Shown here piece after piece: positions 37,390 through 47,227 of a stretch of 64,000 bases of DNA. The DNA is from Bacteroidia bacterium (lineage in GTDB: Bacteria; Bacteroidota; Bacteroidia; J057). The notes beneath the pieces were generated by a model. That model worked only from the letters and a program-made list of their open reading frames with translations. It was not told the origin of the DNA and did no database searches. Position 1 is the stretch's first letter; each line of letters starts with the position of its first letter. The position numbers and the translations under genes are program-made. The DNA is taken from the NCBI GenBank assembly GCA_030430205.1, contig JAUIGE010000023.1:1-64000 (forward strand), in the 5' to 3' direction.

Positions 37390-38421
37390 TTAGTTGACAG
37401 GAACATTTTTAAGATGTTCAATTGATATATCCAAATATTTAGGGTTGGAAAAAAGGCTCCTTTTTCTGTCACTCCAATTGTCTAAATTTCTTTTTATTAT
37501 TTCTTTATCAAAGCTTTTGTGATTTTCAGTGATATAGTCCACGGAGGAAAGAAGTTCAAGGCCAAAATCTGAATAAAATCCAGTTAAAAAATGAATCGTT
37601 TTTTGGGCAATATTTAGTAGTTCAATATCGCTTTCAACTTTGTCTTTTACTATTTCATAACCATCAGAAACTAACGTTAATGGAGCAAAAGGTTTTTTAT
37701 TCATATCACTATAGCCCATTAGGTAGCTTCCATTTATAGCATTTAAAACGTATCGAACTTTTCCAGAGTAAGGCCCATAAAACTCGGGAGAGAAATCAAG
37801 TTTAAAATATTTTTTTGCTCCAAATTTTTGTAAAAAATAACAAACTTTTTCGCTTGAAAATTCAGAAACATACTCACCTTGCTTGACAAGGTCAAATAAT
37901 ACGTAAAGCAGAAGAGCTCTTGCATCAGTCAGTTTAACTCTTTCTTTTTTCAATTTCTCCTTAATATGGGCTGCGGGTTCATATACAAATATTTCGACAT
38001 TGAGATTCGATAACTTTTCTTCAATAATTCTTTTTACCTTTTCCCATTCCAATCCTCCATTGCCGGAACCAAGTGGAGGAATAGCAATGCTGGTGATTTT
38101 ATATTTTTCAATAACTTGTATTAAATCATTAAGTCCTTGTTCGATAAACCAATATTCTGAGGGTTTTCTCCAGTGCTTTTTGGTTGGAAAATTTATGATT
38201 ATTTTTTCCCCTGAAGTCAAGTTCCCGTCACGAAATACAAAAAGTTTTCCCACCTCAACTTCTCCCTTTTTACATGCTTCAGAATATGCTTTAAAATTAC
38301 TTGGGAAAGCATTTTTAAATTGTAACGCAATTCCTTTGCCCATTACCCCAACTGTATTAACGGTATTGACTAAAGCCTGAGCTTTGCTATCAAAAAGATT
38401 ACCTTCAACATATTTAATCAT
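37390..38421 (-). CDS. darG: DarG-type macrodomain antitoxin
   Basis: A 343-residue antitoxin. The N-terminal macrodomain (residues ~1-155: EGNLFDSKAQALVNTVNTVGVMGKGIA, IPPLGSGNGGLEW) hydrolyses ADP-ribose from thymidine bases in DNA, reversing DarT. The C-terminal ~190 residues match the DarG-specific part (INGSYLMGYSDMNKKPFAPL), thought to bind and block the toxin directly. It starts 7 bp after darT. Codon use is distinctly A+T-rich compared with ppc and the gene at 39275, suggesting recent transfer. Confidence 0.93.
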   Translation of the reverse strand: MIKYVEGNLFDSKAQALVNTVNTVGVMGKGIALQFKNAFPSNFKAYSEACKKGEVEVGKLFVFRDGNLTSGEKIIINFPTKKHWRKPSEYWFIEQGLNDLIQVIEKYKITSIAIPPLGSGNGGLEWEKVKRIIEEKLSNLNVEIFVYEPAAHIKEKLKKERVKLTDARALLLYVLFDLVKQGEYVSEFSSEKVCYFLQKFGAKKYFKLDFSPEFYGPYSGKVRYVLNAINGSYLMGYSDMNKKPFAPLTLVSDGYEIVKDKVESDIELLNIAQKTIHFLTGFYSDFGLELLSSVDYITENHKSFDKEIIKRNLDNWSDRKRSLFSNPKYLDISIEHLKNVPVN

Positions 38422-38428
38422 GACCTTT

Positions 38429-39085
38429 TTAATAATAAGATTTAGGAATTACTTTTATTTTACTGCTATTTACTCCCATGCCTATCAATTGTTTTTTTGC
38501 AACGTCATTAAAACAACCAAATCCAATTATGCCATCAGCAGCTAAATCTTGAGAAACTAAGAATTCTGCCTGTTTTTTTCTTTTTGTATTCAAATTCTCA
38601 GTTCCACCCCAATAGGGTGCTTTTACTGCTTGCCAATCAATCAAATTTGGAAGGTTCCCAATTTTTTCTTTGCCATAAAAGGAGGAAAAATTATCTGTGG
38701 CATGCCCATCTGAAAAATAATAAGTATGTTCTAAATCAATAATGCGTTTCAAACTATAAGCTAAATATATGATTTTTTCAGGAGGAGTCGCTTTTTCAAC
38801 AAAATTGCCGCCATTTTGAATAACATACAGCATGGGCATTCTTACTCCAAAATAAAAAGGAATAAAATCTCCCAGAGTAATTGTCAAAGCGTTTATGCTA
38901 AATGAATCGCCATTATCTACACGAACCGTTTTAGTACTGCGTGTATCTATTAAGCTTTGATCTCCAATCGGGATAAAATCGGGATTAGCGTTTTGGGAAT
39001 TTTTATGAGTTATTCCATATTGGAGAACATGAGGAATGTTTTCTATATGGATCATGCGATATATTTTGATTTTGTCTAATTCCAT
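38429..39085 (-). CDS. darT: DarT-type DNA ADP-ribosyltransferase toxin
   Basis: A 218-residue toxin of the DarT (DUF4433) family that attaches ADP-ribose to thymidine in single-stranded DNA and blocks replication; such pairs can act against phage. Family marks are the opening IKIYRMIHIENIPHVLQYGI, the NAD-site segment MPMLYVIQ and NLPNLIDWQAV, and the catalytic Glu in KRKKQAEFLV. It is the first gene of a darT-darG operon with A+T-rich composition. Confidence 0.93.
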   Translation of the reverse strand: MELDKIKIYRMIHIENIPHVLQYGITHKNSQNANPDFIPIGDQSLIDTRSTKTVRVDNGDSFSINALTITLGDFIPFYFGVRMPMLYVIQNGGNFVEKATPPEKIIYLAYSLKRIIDLEHTYYFSDGHATDNFSSFYGKEKIGNLPNLIDWQAVKAPYWGGTENLNTKRKKQAEFLVSQDLAADGIIGFGCFNDVAKKQLIGMGVNSSKIKVIPKSYY

Positions 39086-39274
39086 TTATTCAGTTCATGA
39101 TCAGGCACTCAGATTTAACCTCAATCTCCCAAAATCCTCCAATAAATCCAAGCCAAATATCCCCTGCAAAACCGACCACAACCAATCATTAAGAATCATA
39201 TCAACAGACCGGTTAATCCTCTCCAGCTCGGCGCCCCCCTTTCAAATCTCCCTCACATCCCACATCTTTGCTTC

Positions 39275-42200
39275 ATGCAAAGCTTCCACCAACTTCAGCC
39301 ATCCGCCACCCAGGCAGCCCAATGGGCTGCCACGCACTACGGCCTGACGGCCATCGCAAGCCCGCTCGCAGGCGAAGTTGACTTCAACTTCCGCCTCAAA
39401 ACAGCTGAGGGACAGCACTTTGTGCTGAAGGTGAGCCGGCCGGGGGCCGGTGTGGAGGAACTGGATTTCCAGGCGGAAATCATGACGCATTTGGCGACGC
39501 AAAATGTGCCGATAGCTCTGCCGGTGATCGTTCCTGCGATCTCTGGTGAAAGGCGCATCGCCATAACGGATGAGCAGGGCCACAGCCGCCAGCTGCGGCT
39601 GCTATCCTGGGTCGAAGGCCGCATGATGGTGGAGGTCGCGCCACAAGGGGAAGGCTTATTGCAAAGCCTGGGAAGGGCATGCGGCCACCTCAGCCTGGGC
39701 CTGGCAGGTTTCGATCATGTATATGCACATCGCTTTTACAAATGGGATCCCCCTCAGACGCTGCATTCGAGGCAATATATGGAATATATGCAAAGCGAAG
39801 AGCAGCGGGAAATGGCCAACTATTTTTGGCAATTGTTTGAACAGCAAGCCCAGCCCCGGCTGGCGTCTCTTCGCAAAAGCGTCAATCATAACGATGTGCA
39901 TGATTACAATGCGCTGTGCATCAGGGATTTGCAAAATCCTAAAGTGACAGGCATCATCGACTTTGGCGATGCGCTTTACACCCAGACGGTCAACGAATTG
40001 GCGATCGCGCTGGCTTATGCCTGCATGGGCAAGGCCGATCCGCTTGCTGCTGCGAAGCAGGTGGTCGCGGGCTATCATTCCGTTTTTCCCCTGGAGGAAA
40101 AGGAGGTCGAATTGCTTTTTCCCCTGCTCTGCGCCCGCCTCTTGATCACCGTCGCCAACGCGGCCTACAACAAGCATCTCGAACCGGACAATGCATACCT
40201 GCAGGTCAGCGAAAAACCCGCCTGGGATTTGCTGACAAAATTGCGCAGCATCCATCCCGCCTTTGCACATTACAGCTTTCGCCAGGCCTGTGGCTGGGAG
40301 GCCTGCCCGAAAAACCATTTTTTTGTCAAATGGCAAAATGAGAATAAAGCTTCCCTTTCCCCCCCCATCCATACTGCAGGCAAAAGGATTGCCCGGCTGG
40401 ACCTGAGCGTAGGCAGTTTGCCGCTCGGCAACAACAGCCATTTCGAAACCGAAAAAGCTTTTGTGCGCCATATCTCGCGCATGTTGGAAGATGCAGAAGC
40501 CGACATAGGCGTGGGCGGCTACCGCGAAGTGCGGCCCTTTTATTCGACGGATGCCTATGCTTTGCAAAGCAATGAAGGACCCGTCTGGCGAACAGTTCAT
40601 CTGGGTTATGACATCTGGGCGCATGCCCTGACGCCCGTTCACGCCATCGCCGATGGCGTCGTGCACAGCTTCGCTGACAATGATGCCGAGCGCGACTATG
40701 GCGCGACGATCATACTCGAACATCAGTTCGGGGAAGAGTTGACCTTCTATTCCCTCTATGGGCATTTGAGCAAAAATTCTTTGACCGGTCTTTTTCAGGG
40801 AAAAAAGGTCAAAGGCGGTGAGCCCATCGCCTGGCTGGGCCAGCCCCACGAAAACGGCCAGTGGCCGCCGCATCTGCACCTGCAAATCATGTTGGACATG
40901 ATGGGGCGGGCAGGTGATTTTCCGGGCGTAGCCCGGCCAGATGAGGAAGAAATATGGGCAAGCATTTGCCCGCCATCGGTAGTTTTTCCGGCCTTTGAAC
41001 CCGTGGAAAAGGAAGATAAAGCATCGGATATTTTGGCAAAAAGGAAAGAGACGCTGGGCCGTGGCCTCAGCATTTCCTACAGCAAACCGCTGCATATCGT
41101 GCGCGGCTATCGCCAATACCTCTACGACACGGGCGGTCGCCGCTACCTCGACACCGTCAACAATGTGGCCCATGTCGGCCATGAGCACCCGCGCATCCTG
41201 CGCCTGGCCCAGCAGCAGATGGGCGTGCTCAACACCAATACCCGCTACCTGCATGACAATATCACCGCCTTTGCGGAGGAACTGCTGGCGACTTTCCCGC
41301 CGGAATTGTCTGTTTGCCACTTCGTCAATAGCGGCAGCGAGGCCAATGAACTGGCCCTGCGCATGGCGAAGACTGTCAGCGGCAAGCAGGGAATGCTGGC
41401 CGTGGAGGTGGGTTATCATGGCAATACAGGTGGCTGTATTGATATCAGTTCTTATAAGTTTGACGGCAAGGGTGGGAAGGGAGCGCCACCGCAAACGGCG
41501 GTGGTGCCTATGCCCGATGTGTATCGGGGGAGTTTTAGTGGCCCGGAGGCAGGGCGGCAGTATGCGGCCCTGATAGGGGAGGCGGTGGGCCGCCTGGAGG
41601 AGGATGGGTGGGGTCTTGCCGGCTTTATATGCGAAAGCATTTTGAGCTGTGGCGGGCAGATCGTGCTGCCGCAAGGCTATCTGAAAGCGGCTTATGCCGC
41701 TGTGCGGGCTGCAGATGGCCTCTGCATCGCAGATGAGGTACAGGTCGGCATGGGCCGGGTGGGAAGCCACTTTTGGGGCTTTGAGTTGCAGGGAGTGATC
41801 CCTGATATCGTCACCATCGGCAAGCCGATCGGCAATGGCCACCCGTTGGCAGCGGTGGTAACTACCCGCGAGGTCGCGGATGCCTTCGCCAATGGCATGG
41901 AGTATTTCAATACCTTTGGTGGAAACCCCGTTTCCTGCATCATCGGCAGGGAGGTCCTGCGCATCGTCAAGGACGAAGGCTTGCAGCAGCATGCGCTGCA
42001 AACAGGCGATTACCTGCGTGCAGGCCTGCTCCAATTGCAGCAGCAATTTCCCCTCATCGGTGATGTGCGTGGCCCTGGATTGTTCCAGGGCTTTGAGCTC
42101 GTCAAAGACGGGCAACTCACTCCCGCCGCCGAAGAGGCGACTTATCTTTCAAACCGCATGCGTGCGCATGGGGTGCTCATGAGCACGGATGGGCCGCTTC

Positions 42201-42307
42201 ATAATGTCCTGAAAATCAAGCCTCCTATGTGTTTTGATAGGGCGAATGTTGATTTTTTGGTGGAGATGCTGGGGAAGATTTTGGAGGAGGATTTTTTGAG
42301 GAAATAA
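39275..42307 (+). CDS. Kinase-M23 peptidase-class III aminotransferase fusion
   Basis: A 1010-residue three-part protein. Residues ~1-340 form an aminoglycoside-phosphotransferase-like kinase domain ([10 protein letters not shown], catalytic HNDVHDYN, metal DFGD). Residues ~400-575 form an M23 (LytM) zinc metallopeptidase-like domain ([20 protein letters not shown]: ligands present). Residues ~590-1005 form a class III PLP enzyme ([37 protein letters not shown] Lys in [11 protein letters not shown] ~850). Kinase plus class III phospho-lyase recalls hydroxylysine/ethanolamine-phosphate catabolism, in which a hydroxyl is phosphorylated and then eliminated. An intervening M23 domain is known in bacterial homologues but its role is unclear, since no signal peptide is seen. 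Confidence 0.88.
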   Translation: MQSFHQLQPSATQAAQWAATHYGLTAIASPLAGEVDFNFRLKTAEGQHFVLKVSRPGAGVEELDFQAEIMTHLATQNVPIALPVIVPAISGERRIAITDEQGHSRQLRLLSWVEGRMMVEVAPQGEGLLQSLGRACGHLSLGLAGFDHVYAHRFYKWDPPQTLHSRQYMEYMQSEEQREMANYFWQLFEQQAQPRLASLRKSVNHNDVHDYNALCIRDLQNPKVTGIIDFGDALYTQTVNELAIALAYACMGKADPLAAAKQVVAGYHSVFPLEEKEVELLFPLLCARLLITVANAAYNKHLEPDNAYLQVSEKPAWDLLTKLRSIHPAFAHYSFRQACGWEACPKNHFFVKWQNENKASLSPPIHTAGKRIARLDLSVGSLPLGNNSHFETEKAFVRHISRMLEDAEADIGVGGYREVRPFYSTDAYALQSNEGPVWRTVHLGYDIWAHALTPVHAIADGVVHSFADNDAERDYGATIILEHQFGEELTFYSLYGHLSKNSLTGLFQGKKVKGGEPIAWLGQPHENGQWPPHLHLQIMLDMMGRAGDFPGVARPDEEEIWASICPPSVVFPAFEPVEKEDKASDILAKRKETLGRGLSISYSKPLHIVRGYRQYLYDTGGRRYLDTVNNVAHVGHEHPRILRLAQQQMGVLNTNTRYLHDNITAFAEELLATFPPELSVCHFVNSGSEANELALRMAKTVSGKQGMLAVEVGYHGNTGGCIDISSYKFDGKGGKGAPPQTAVVPMPDVYRGSFSGPEAGRQYAALIGEAVGRLEEDGWGLAGFICESILSCGGQIVLPQGYLKAAYAAVRAADGLCIADEVQVGMGRVGSHFWGFELQGVIPDIVTIGKPIGNGHPLAAVVTTREVADAFANGMEYFNTFGGNPVSCIIGREVLRIVKDEGLQQHALQTGDYLRAGLLQLQQQFPLIGDVRGPGLFQGFELVKDGQLTPAAEEATYLSNRMRAHGVLMSTDGPLHNVLKIKPPMCFDRANVDFLVEMLGKILEEDFLRK

Positions 42308-42317
42308 AAGAAGAGGA

Positions 42318-42399
42318 GACGCAGATTAGCTATGATTTTATGATAAACGCTGCTTTTAAAAACATAATCTTATCATAATAATCAATGTAAATCAGCGTC
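42318..42399. repeat. Imperfect palindrome between convergent genes
   Basis: Arms GACGCAGATT (42318) and AATCAGCGTC (ending 42399) differ at one base and extend inward through ATGATAA / TTATCAT, giving ~28-base arms round a short loop. It fills the spacer between two convergent genes and could act as a bidirectional transcription stop or be a dispersed repeat. Confidence 0.7.
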
Positions 42400-42411
42400 C
42401 AATTCTTCCCC

Positions 42412-45400
42412 CTACCACAGGAAAACCTTCCTGCCAACAAAAGCCCCATCATCAAATCCAAGCACCACCTCATACACCCCCTGGGCAAAATCCCCCAAAG
42501 ACAAAGCAATCCGCTGATTTCCCGCCTCCAACAGATATTTTTTGGCAAAAATGACCCGCCCCTGCACATCAAATATTTGCAGGCGAAGCCCTCCTTCCTG
42601 CGGAAACCAGAGATTCATCCTCAGCTCATCCTCAGTAGGATTAGGGTAAAGTGTCAAAAGCTGAAAGGTCTCCGGCATTTCTGCAACGACAGGATCTTCC
42701 TTGTTTTCCGCCAATGGCAGCGCACAATTGATGGTCAGGGTGATCTGGGTGGAACAATTATTTTGATCTGTAACCGTGACAAGATAGGAACCTCCTGGCA
42801 GATGGGTAGCGATAGGGCCAGTTTGCACGGGTTGTGTGCTCCAGCTATAGCTAAAAGGCCCTGTGCCTCCTGAGGCATTGACCATGGCCGAAGCCGAATC
42901 CGGCTCACAATTTCCCAGGTCGATGTTCAATATTTGCAGAGATAATGCGGAAGGTTCGGGAATATTGAAAAGTGCCTGAGCAGCACAGCCTGTTCCGGCA
43001 TCCAGTACGGTGACTTGATAATTTCCTGCCGCCAGCGCATTTGAATCCACAGGATTGCCTTGCAAATCTGTCCAGCTATAGCTCAGGTTGCCGGTATTTC
43101 CGGAGACGGCAAGCCGCGCATTGCCATTGGCTCCGCCCTTGCAACTGACAGCTGAAGTCGAATCAATATACACGCTCAGCCCCCCCTGGCTGCTCACCAG
43201 TACGGCTATCGAATCGGCGCATCCACTGATCGAATCTGTCACTTGCAGCTGATAGGTGCCGGGGAAGAGATTGACCGCTGTTGCAGTGGTTTGACTGTCG
43301 CTCCACAGGTAGTGAAAGGGGCCAATTCCTCCGCTTACCACCACATTTGCAGAGCCATTGGCTCCGCAGCTGGCAACTGTGCTCATACTTGTCAAGCTCA
43401 GCGGATTTACCTGGAGGCTAAATGAATCCTGGGTAGCACAAGCGCCTGAAGGGCTATACGCTGTGACGATATAGTTGGTGCTCTGGCTGGGATTCGCTGA
43501 AACGGTGGCTGTATTGGCTGGAGTAATACCTGTAGTTGGGCTCCATATATAGCTGCTACCTCCCGTGGCTGTCAAGGTGACAGCAGGACCATCGGGGCAT
43601 CTGATGCTGTCACCGCTGATCTGAGGATGGGGGATGGCTTCGACCTGGAGCCAAAGGGTGTCTGTCTCGGTTTGTGAACAGCAGGGTGTTTCGAATTGTA
43701 AAATAATGGGGTAAAGACCTGGAGTCGAAAAGCTTATACCTGTTAAAACCTGGTATGCCGTTCCGTTATATTGACCAGGGCTCGTGCCCGCCAATTGCCA
43801 GTGGTAGACATAATTGAAGCCGCCGTTTAGGGCGTATAAATTGACGGATTCGCCTGCACAGATAGTAGGTAGGCCCTGGAAATAGGGCGCTGAAGTACCG
43901 ATTTCGGGGATAAGCAGGCTGTCAGAAAATACGGAAGCAAAACCGCGATAGACTTCACTTCCGTTTTGGATGTCTTTTCGCCCGCTGCTCAGGTACTGTG
44001 TGCTGACGTTTTGCCCGAAGGGCGAAGTGGGGGAGGCCCCTGCTCCTAAATTCCATGTAGTTGCATCTCCTTCAAAGCCAATGCTTGTATGGATGCAGCT
44101 GCTTTCGTCCATCAGGATTTCATCCTGGTTGTCCAATTGAAAATTAACTATGCTGCTCACAGGTGCTGTGCCGCTATTTTGATAAAGTCGAAAGGCTTCT
44201 CCATCGGCCCCGTCGCCCCCATCGCCCCCATTTCCGCCGTTTCCTCCCTTGCCTCCATCACCGCCGCAACCGACCGTACCCCCGCCTCTATAGGAAGAGC
44301 CATTGGCGCCTTGTCCTCCGGCACCTTTTCCTCCACCTTGTCCGCCTGCACCTGCTTGTCCTTCATTGCCGATATCAAAAAAGCAATCTGTAAATGCGCT
44401 GTTTGCGCCGTTGTTGTAGAGATAAACGCCGTAGACGGAACCCCCACCGCCTCCGCCTTGTCCGCCTTCGCCTCCTTCTCCTCCGCCACCACCGCCGCCG
44501 CCGCCAGAACCAGACCCACTGGTGCAGGCACCGCCTCTTCCGCCTCCACCGCCGCCTCCCGCGCCTCCCTGGCCTCCCTGACCATCTGCCCCATCCTGCC
44601 CATGGGCAGGAACAAAAAAGCCATTGATATGGCTACCGCCACTGCTATTTGCTCCATTGGCCCCATTTTGTCCGTTGGACCCATTTGCGCCATTTCCTCC
44701 AGACTGGAGACTGGCACAGGTGATACCTGTGATACAATTTGTTGCCAGGCCAGCTGCTCCCCCTGGATTAGCGGGAAAAACGCCTGCGACAGCACCGCCA
44801 TCTCCACCTATTCCGCCATTGTTATTTCCCTGACCACCAGTACCTCCGTCTCCCCCCGCGCCTCCCTGGCGAAAGGTGGCCGTTGCACCGCCTCCAGTTC
44901 CTCCATCGCCTCCTGCGCCCCCTGCGGCGGGGTCGTTATTATCTCCATCATCTCCTTCCGCGCCATCATCCCCATCCTGCCCACCCTGGCCGTCCTTGCC
45001 ATCGTCCCCATTTTCTGCATCATCCAGGATGATCTGAATTCTGGCAAAGGTATAGTCCGAGCAATTACTCAGGTGTACTCCATATAAGGATTGGGAAGGG
45101 AGATTGGCTCCTGCAACTTCTATCGTAAAATCCTGAAACCGAATGTCACTTTCATTATCTATATACATGGCTACCAGCCTCGTTTCTCGTGTATTTCCAT
45201 CTGGATTGTTGGCAGTGCGGAAAATTGTGGTAGCGCCAGGCTTGCTGCTTTTTTTCCAGTTATCTGCATACATAAATCCGCCTTCCAGTGTCAAATGGCT
45301 ATAAAGGGCTGTGATAGCTGTATCGGTGACATAGATTCCCGTATCCATTTTGATGATCACTTCCTGACATGCGGTGAGACTCAGCGCCTGCTGGAGGTTG

Positions 45401-47088
45401 CTGGGATCGTTTCGACTCCCAATGCCTGTCCCGTTGGGGGTGACATAGATGATGTTGCAATAGCCTGCGGGTGGGGGGCCGATTTGCACTGTCGCTGTAT
45501 CTGTGGATACACATTGAGCAGAATCAGAAGCAATGACCCAATAGTCTGTATTGACTGTTGGAGAAACGCTGATCTCCATGCTGGTATCACCTGTGCTCCA
45601 TTGCAAATGGGTTTGTGCTGCTGTATAGGCGCGTAGCTTTACGGGCAGAGAAGGACAGGTATAATAAATCTGTGGCACAATGCTCACATCTGCCCCTTTG
45701 TCTATGCTTACCGTCACAAAATCTACCGCATTGCAGCCATCGGCAAAAGTTGCCACAACGGTATAGACTGTCGTTTGGGTCGGAAATGCGATAGGATTGG
45801 CAAGTAAAGGGTCTGAAAGAGAAGTCGGGGGAGACCATTGGTAGCTAAGTGCGCCATTGGAAACAGCACTGAGCATGCTGCTATCGCCCCTGCAAATACG
45901 CGTATCTCCGAGGGCTGTGACAGCATTGCTGCCGGGCTGTATATCCAATTCAAAAGCGTAGCTGTTGCTGCTGGAGTAGGGGCAGCCATCATCGGTAGCA
46001 GTGATGACAAAGAAATAATGTCCTGTATCTGTGGCCGCGGGTACCCAGCAAAAAGTGCCCGTAGGGCTGAGACTGGGATTGTTGGCAACCTGGAAAGTCG
46101 CCCCCGCTATGCCCTGGTTCCAGCTCAGACTGAGCTGATCGCCGTCGGGATCACTGCCTGTGAGCTGAAAGCAAATTTGCGCGCCTGTACAGCTGCTGAT
46201 GCTGTAGGTACTGCTTCCGTTTATTCCGGAAACTACAGGCGCGGCATTGCTGCAATTCACTACATTGAATTCCATGTCGCGGATGGTTTCTCCGATTTTG
46301 ACGCCATTTCTGTATTCTTCCACTATTACACAAATGACCCCTATCTGCACGGCATTGGGTGTAAAGCTGAGCGCGCCCGTCAGGGAATCTATGCTAAAAC
46401 CACTGCTGCTCGAAAGAGGCGATAGCGCTGAAAATCCCGCTCCATAGTTAACTGCCTGTGCAGCCGTACTTTGGCAATTGCCAAGAGAGAAGCGAAGTTG
46501 ATCCCCATCGGGATCTGTCGCGCCGTGGTTGTAAACCACTGGCTGGTTGATGCAGAGCACTGGCGTAGGCAGGCTGTTGAAAGTAGGCGAATGATTGCCC
46601 CGGACCAGACTATTATCCAGCCTGGCTGAGAGATAGGCTCCTTGGGAACCGGGAGAAGTCAGGGTCGTAATCGCAAAATTGCGACAGCAGGATGCCCAGC
46701 TCAGCAGCCAGTCATTTCCGCAGGAAGCAGGCAGGTTGAGGGTGCCGCTATAGACATATTGCTCGATTCCGAGCAGGCTGCCGCCGCTGCATTTGCTGTT
46801 TTGCCCGGAGCATACGGGGGTCACATCTACAGCGCTGCCTTGTTGCAGGAGCGTAAGGGAGGCATTTACCCCACAAGCGACAGAGCTATAAGAAAGCCGT
46901 TGAGAACTGCCGATGGCCACCCCGCTGCAATCCCGAAAGAGCGTCAACGTGACGCGGTATTGATTGGGACCGAGATAGCGATAGGTGATATCTCCTCCCA
47001 TGATGTGGGTGGCCTGGAGGGAAAGGGAAAGGAGTAGGGTCAAAAAGAAGAAAAAAAGGATTTTTCTCAGGAAGGAAAATGAGCGCAT
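42412..47088 (-). CDS. Giant T9SS-secreted beta-helix/SprB-repeat surface protein
   Basis: A 1558-residue secreted protein. The signal peptide (residues ~1-26) is followed by THIMGGDITYRYLGPNQYRV, the opening domain of many Bacteroidota gliding/adhesion proteins. Cys-paired Ig-like and cadherin-like domains (SDPDGDQLSLSW) follow. Residues ~555-1035 look like a parallel beta-helix containing large Gly/Asp-rich inserts. Then come Ig-like domains, three SprB-type repeats (~1280-1470; e.g. CADSIAVLVSS, SAVSCKGGANGNARLAVSG) and a C-terminal T9SS type A sorting domain (LYPNPTEDELRM ... GVYEVVLG). The probable role is cell-surface adhesion or motility substrate. It is a lone gene, convergent with the fusion gene downstream. 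Confidence 0.9.
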   Translation of the reverse strand: MRSFSFLRKILFFFFLTLLLSLSLQATHIMGGDITYRYLGPNQYRVTLTLFRDCSGVAIGSSQRLSYSSVACGVNASLTLLQQGSAVDVTPVCSGQNSKCSGGSLLGIEQYVYSGTLNLPASCGNDWLLSWASCCRNFAITTLTSPGSQGAYLSARLDNSLVRGNHSPTFNSLPTPVLCINQPVVYNHGATDPDGDQLRFSLGNCQSTAAQAVNYGAGFSALSPLSSSSGFSIDSLTGALSFTPNAVQIGVICVIVEEYRNGVKIGETIRDMEFNVVNCSNAAPVVSGINGSSTYSISSCTGAQICFQLTGSDPDGDQLSLSWNQGIAGATFQVANNPSLSPTGTFCWVPAATDTGHYFFVITATDDGCPYSSSNSYAFELDIQPGSNAVTALGDTRICRGDSSMLSAVSNGALSYQWSPPTSLSDPLLANPIAFPTQTTVYTVVATFADGCNAVDFVTVSIDKGADVSIVPQIYYTCPSLPVKLRAYTAAQTHLQWSTGDTSMEISVSPTVNTDYWVIASDSAQCVSTDTATVQIGPPPAGYCNIIYVTPNGTGIGSRNDPSNLQQALSLTACQEVIIKMDTGIYVTDTAITALYSHLTLEGGFMYADNWKKSSKPGATTIFRTANNPDGNTRETRLVAMYIDNESDIRFQDFTIEVAGANLPSQSLYGVHLSNCSDYTFARIQIILDDAENGDDGKDGQGGQDGDDGAEGDDGDNNDPAAGGAGGDGGTGGGATATFRQGGAGGDGGTGGQGNNNGGIGGDGGAVAGVFPANPGGAAGLATNCITGITCASLQSGGNGANGSNGQNGANGANSSGGSHINGFFVPAHGQDGADGQGGQGGAGGGGGGGRGGACTSGSGSGGGGGGGGGEGGEGGQGGGGGGSVYGVYLYNNGANSAFTDCFFDIGNEGQAGAGGQGGGKGAGGQGANGSSYRGGGTVGCGGDGGKGGNGGNGGDGGDGADGEAFRLYQNSGTAPVSSIVNFQLDNQDEILMDESSCIHTSIGFEGDATTWNLGAGASPTSPFGQNVSTQYLSSGRKDIQNGSEVYRGFASVFSDSLLIPEIGTSAPYFQGLPTICAGESVNLYALNGGFNYVYHWQLAGTSPGQYNGTAYQVLTGISFSTPGLYPIILQFETPCCSQTETDTLWLQVEAIPHPQISGDSIRCPDGPAVTLTATGGSSYIWSPTTGITPANTATVSANPSQSTNYIVTAYSPSGACATQDSFSLQVNPLSLTSMSTVASCGANGSANVVVSGGIGPFHYLWSDSQTTATAVNLFPGTYQLQVTDSISGCADSIAVLVSSQGGLSVYIDSTSAVSCKGGANGNARLAVSGNTGNLSYSWTDLQGNPVDSNALAAGNYQVTVLDAGTGCAAQALFNIPEPSALSLQILNIDLGNCEPDSASAMVNASGGTGPFSYSWSTQPVQTGPIATHLPGGSYLVTVTDQNNCSTQITLTINCALPLAENKEDPVVAEMPETFQLLTLYPNPTEDELRMNLWFPQEGGLRLQIFDVQGRVIFAKKYLLEAGNQRIALSLGDFAQGVYEVVLGFDDGAFVGRKVFLW
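44200..45015. repeat. Gly/Asp-rich low-complexity coding segments
   Basis: Within the 1558-aa protein, blocks such as GDDGKDGQGGQDGDD and GGAGGDGGTGG repeat degenerately, encoded by GGN/GAY-rich DNA. They lack strict Gly-X-Y periodicity, so this is not a true collagen, and they interrupt otherwise beta-helix-like sequence. Long open frames on the other strand here are a by-product of the codon composition. Confidence 0.85.
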
Positions 47089-47227
47089 ATTTTAACTCGA
47101 ATTTTTACCTAAAGTAGCTTAAAATAAGCAGCCTGAATATGACTAAAGTTGTTTCTCCTTGTGAGAAATTTTCAGTATATTCTTATGACCCAATTCTCCG
47201 CGAACCCCTCAAAAATATCAAAACACC

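Noticed and set aside
39656-42115. An 819-aa open frame antisense to the kinase/M23/aminotransferase gene
   Set aside because: The plus-strand frame has clear catalytic motifs of three families; the antisense frame is a G+C codon shadow.
44089-45087. A 332-aa Ala/Ser-rich open frame antisense to the Gly-rich region
   Set aside because: It is produced by GGN/GAY repeats read backwards and has no signal or domain.
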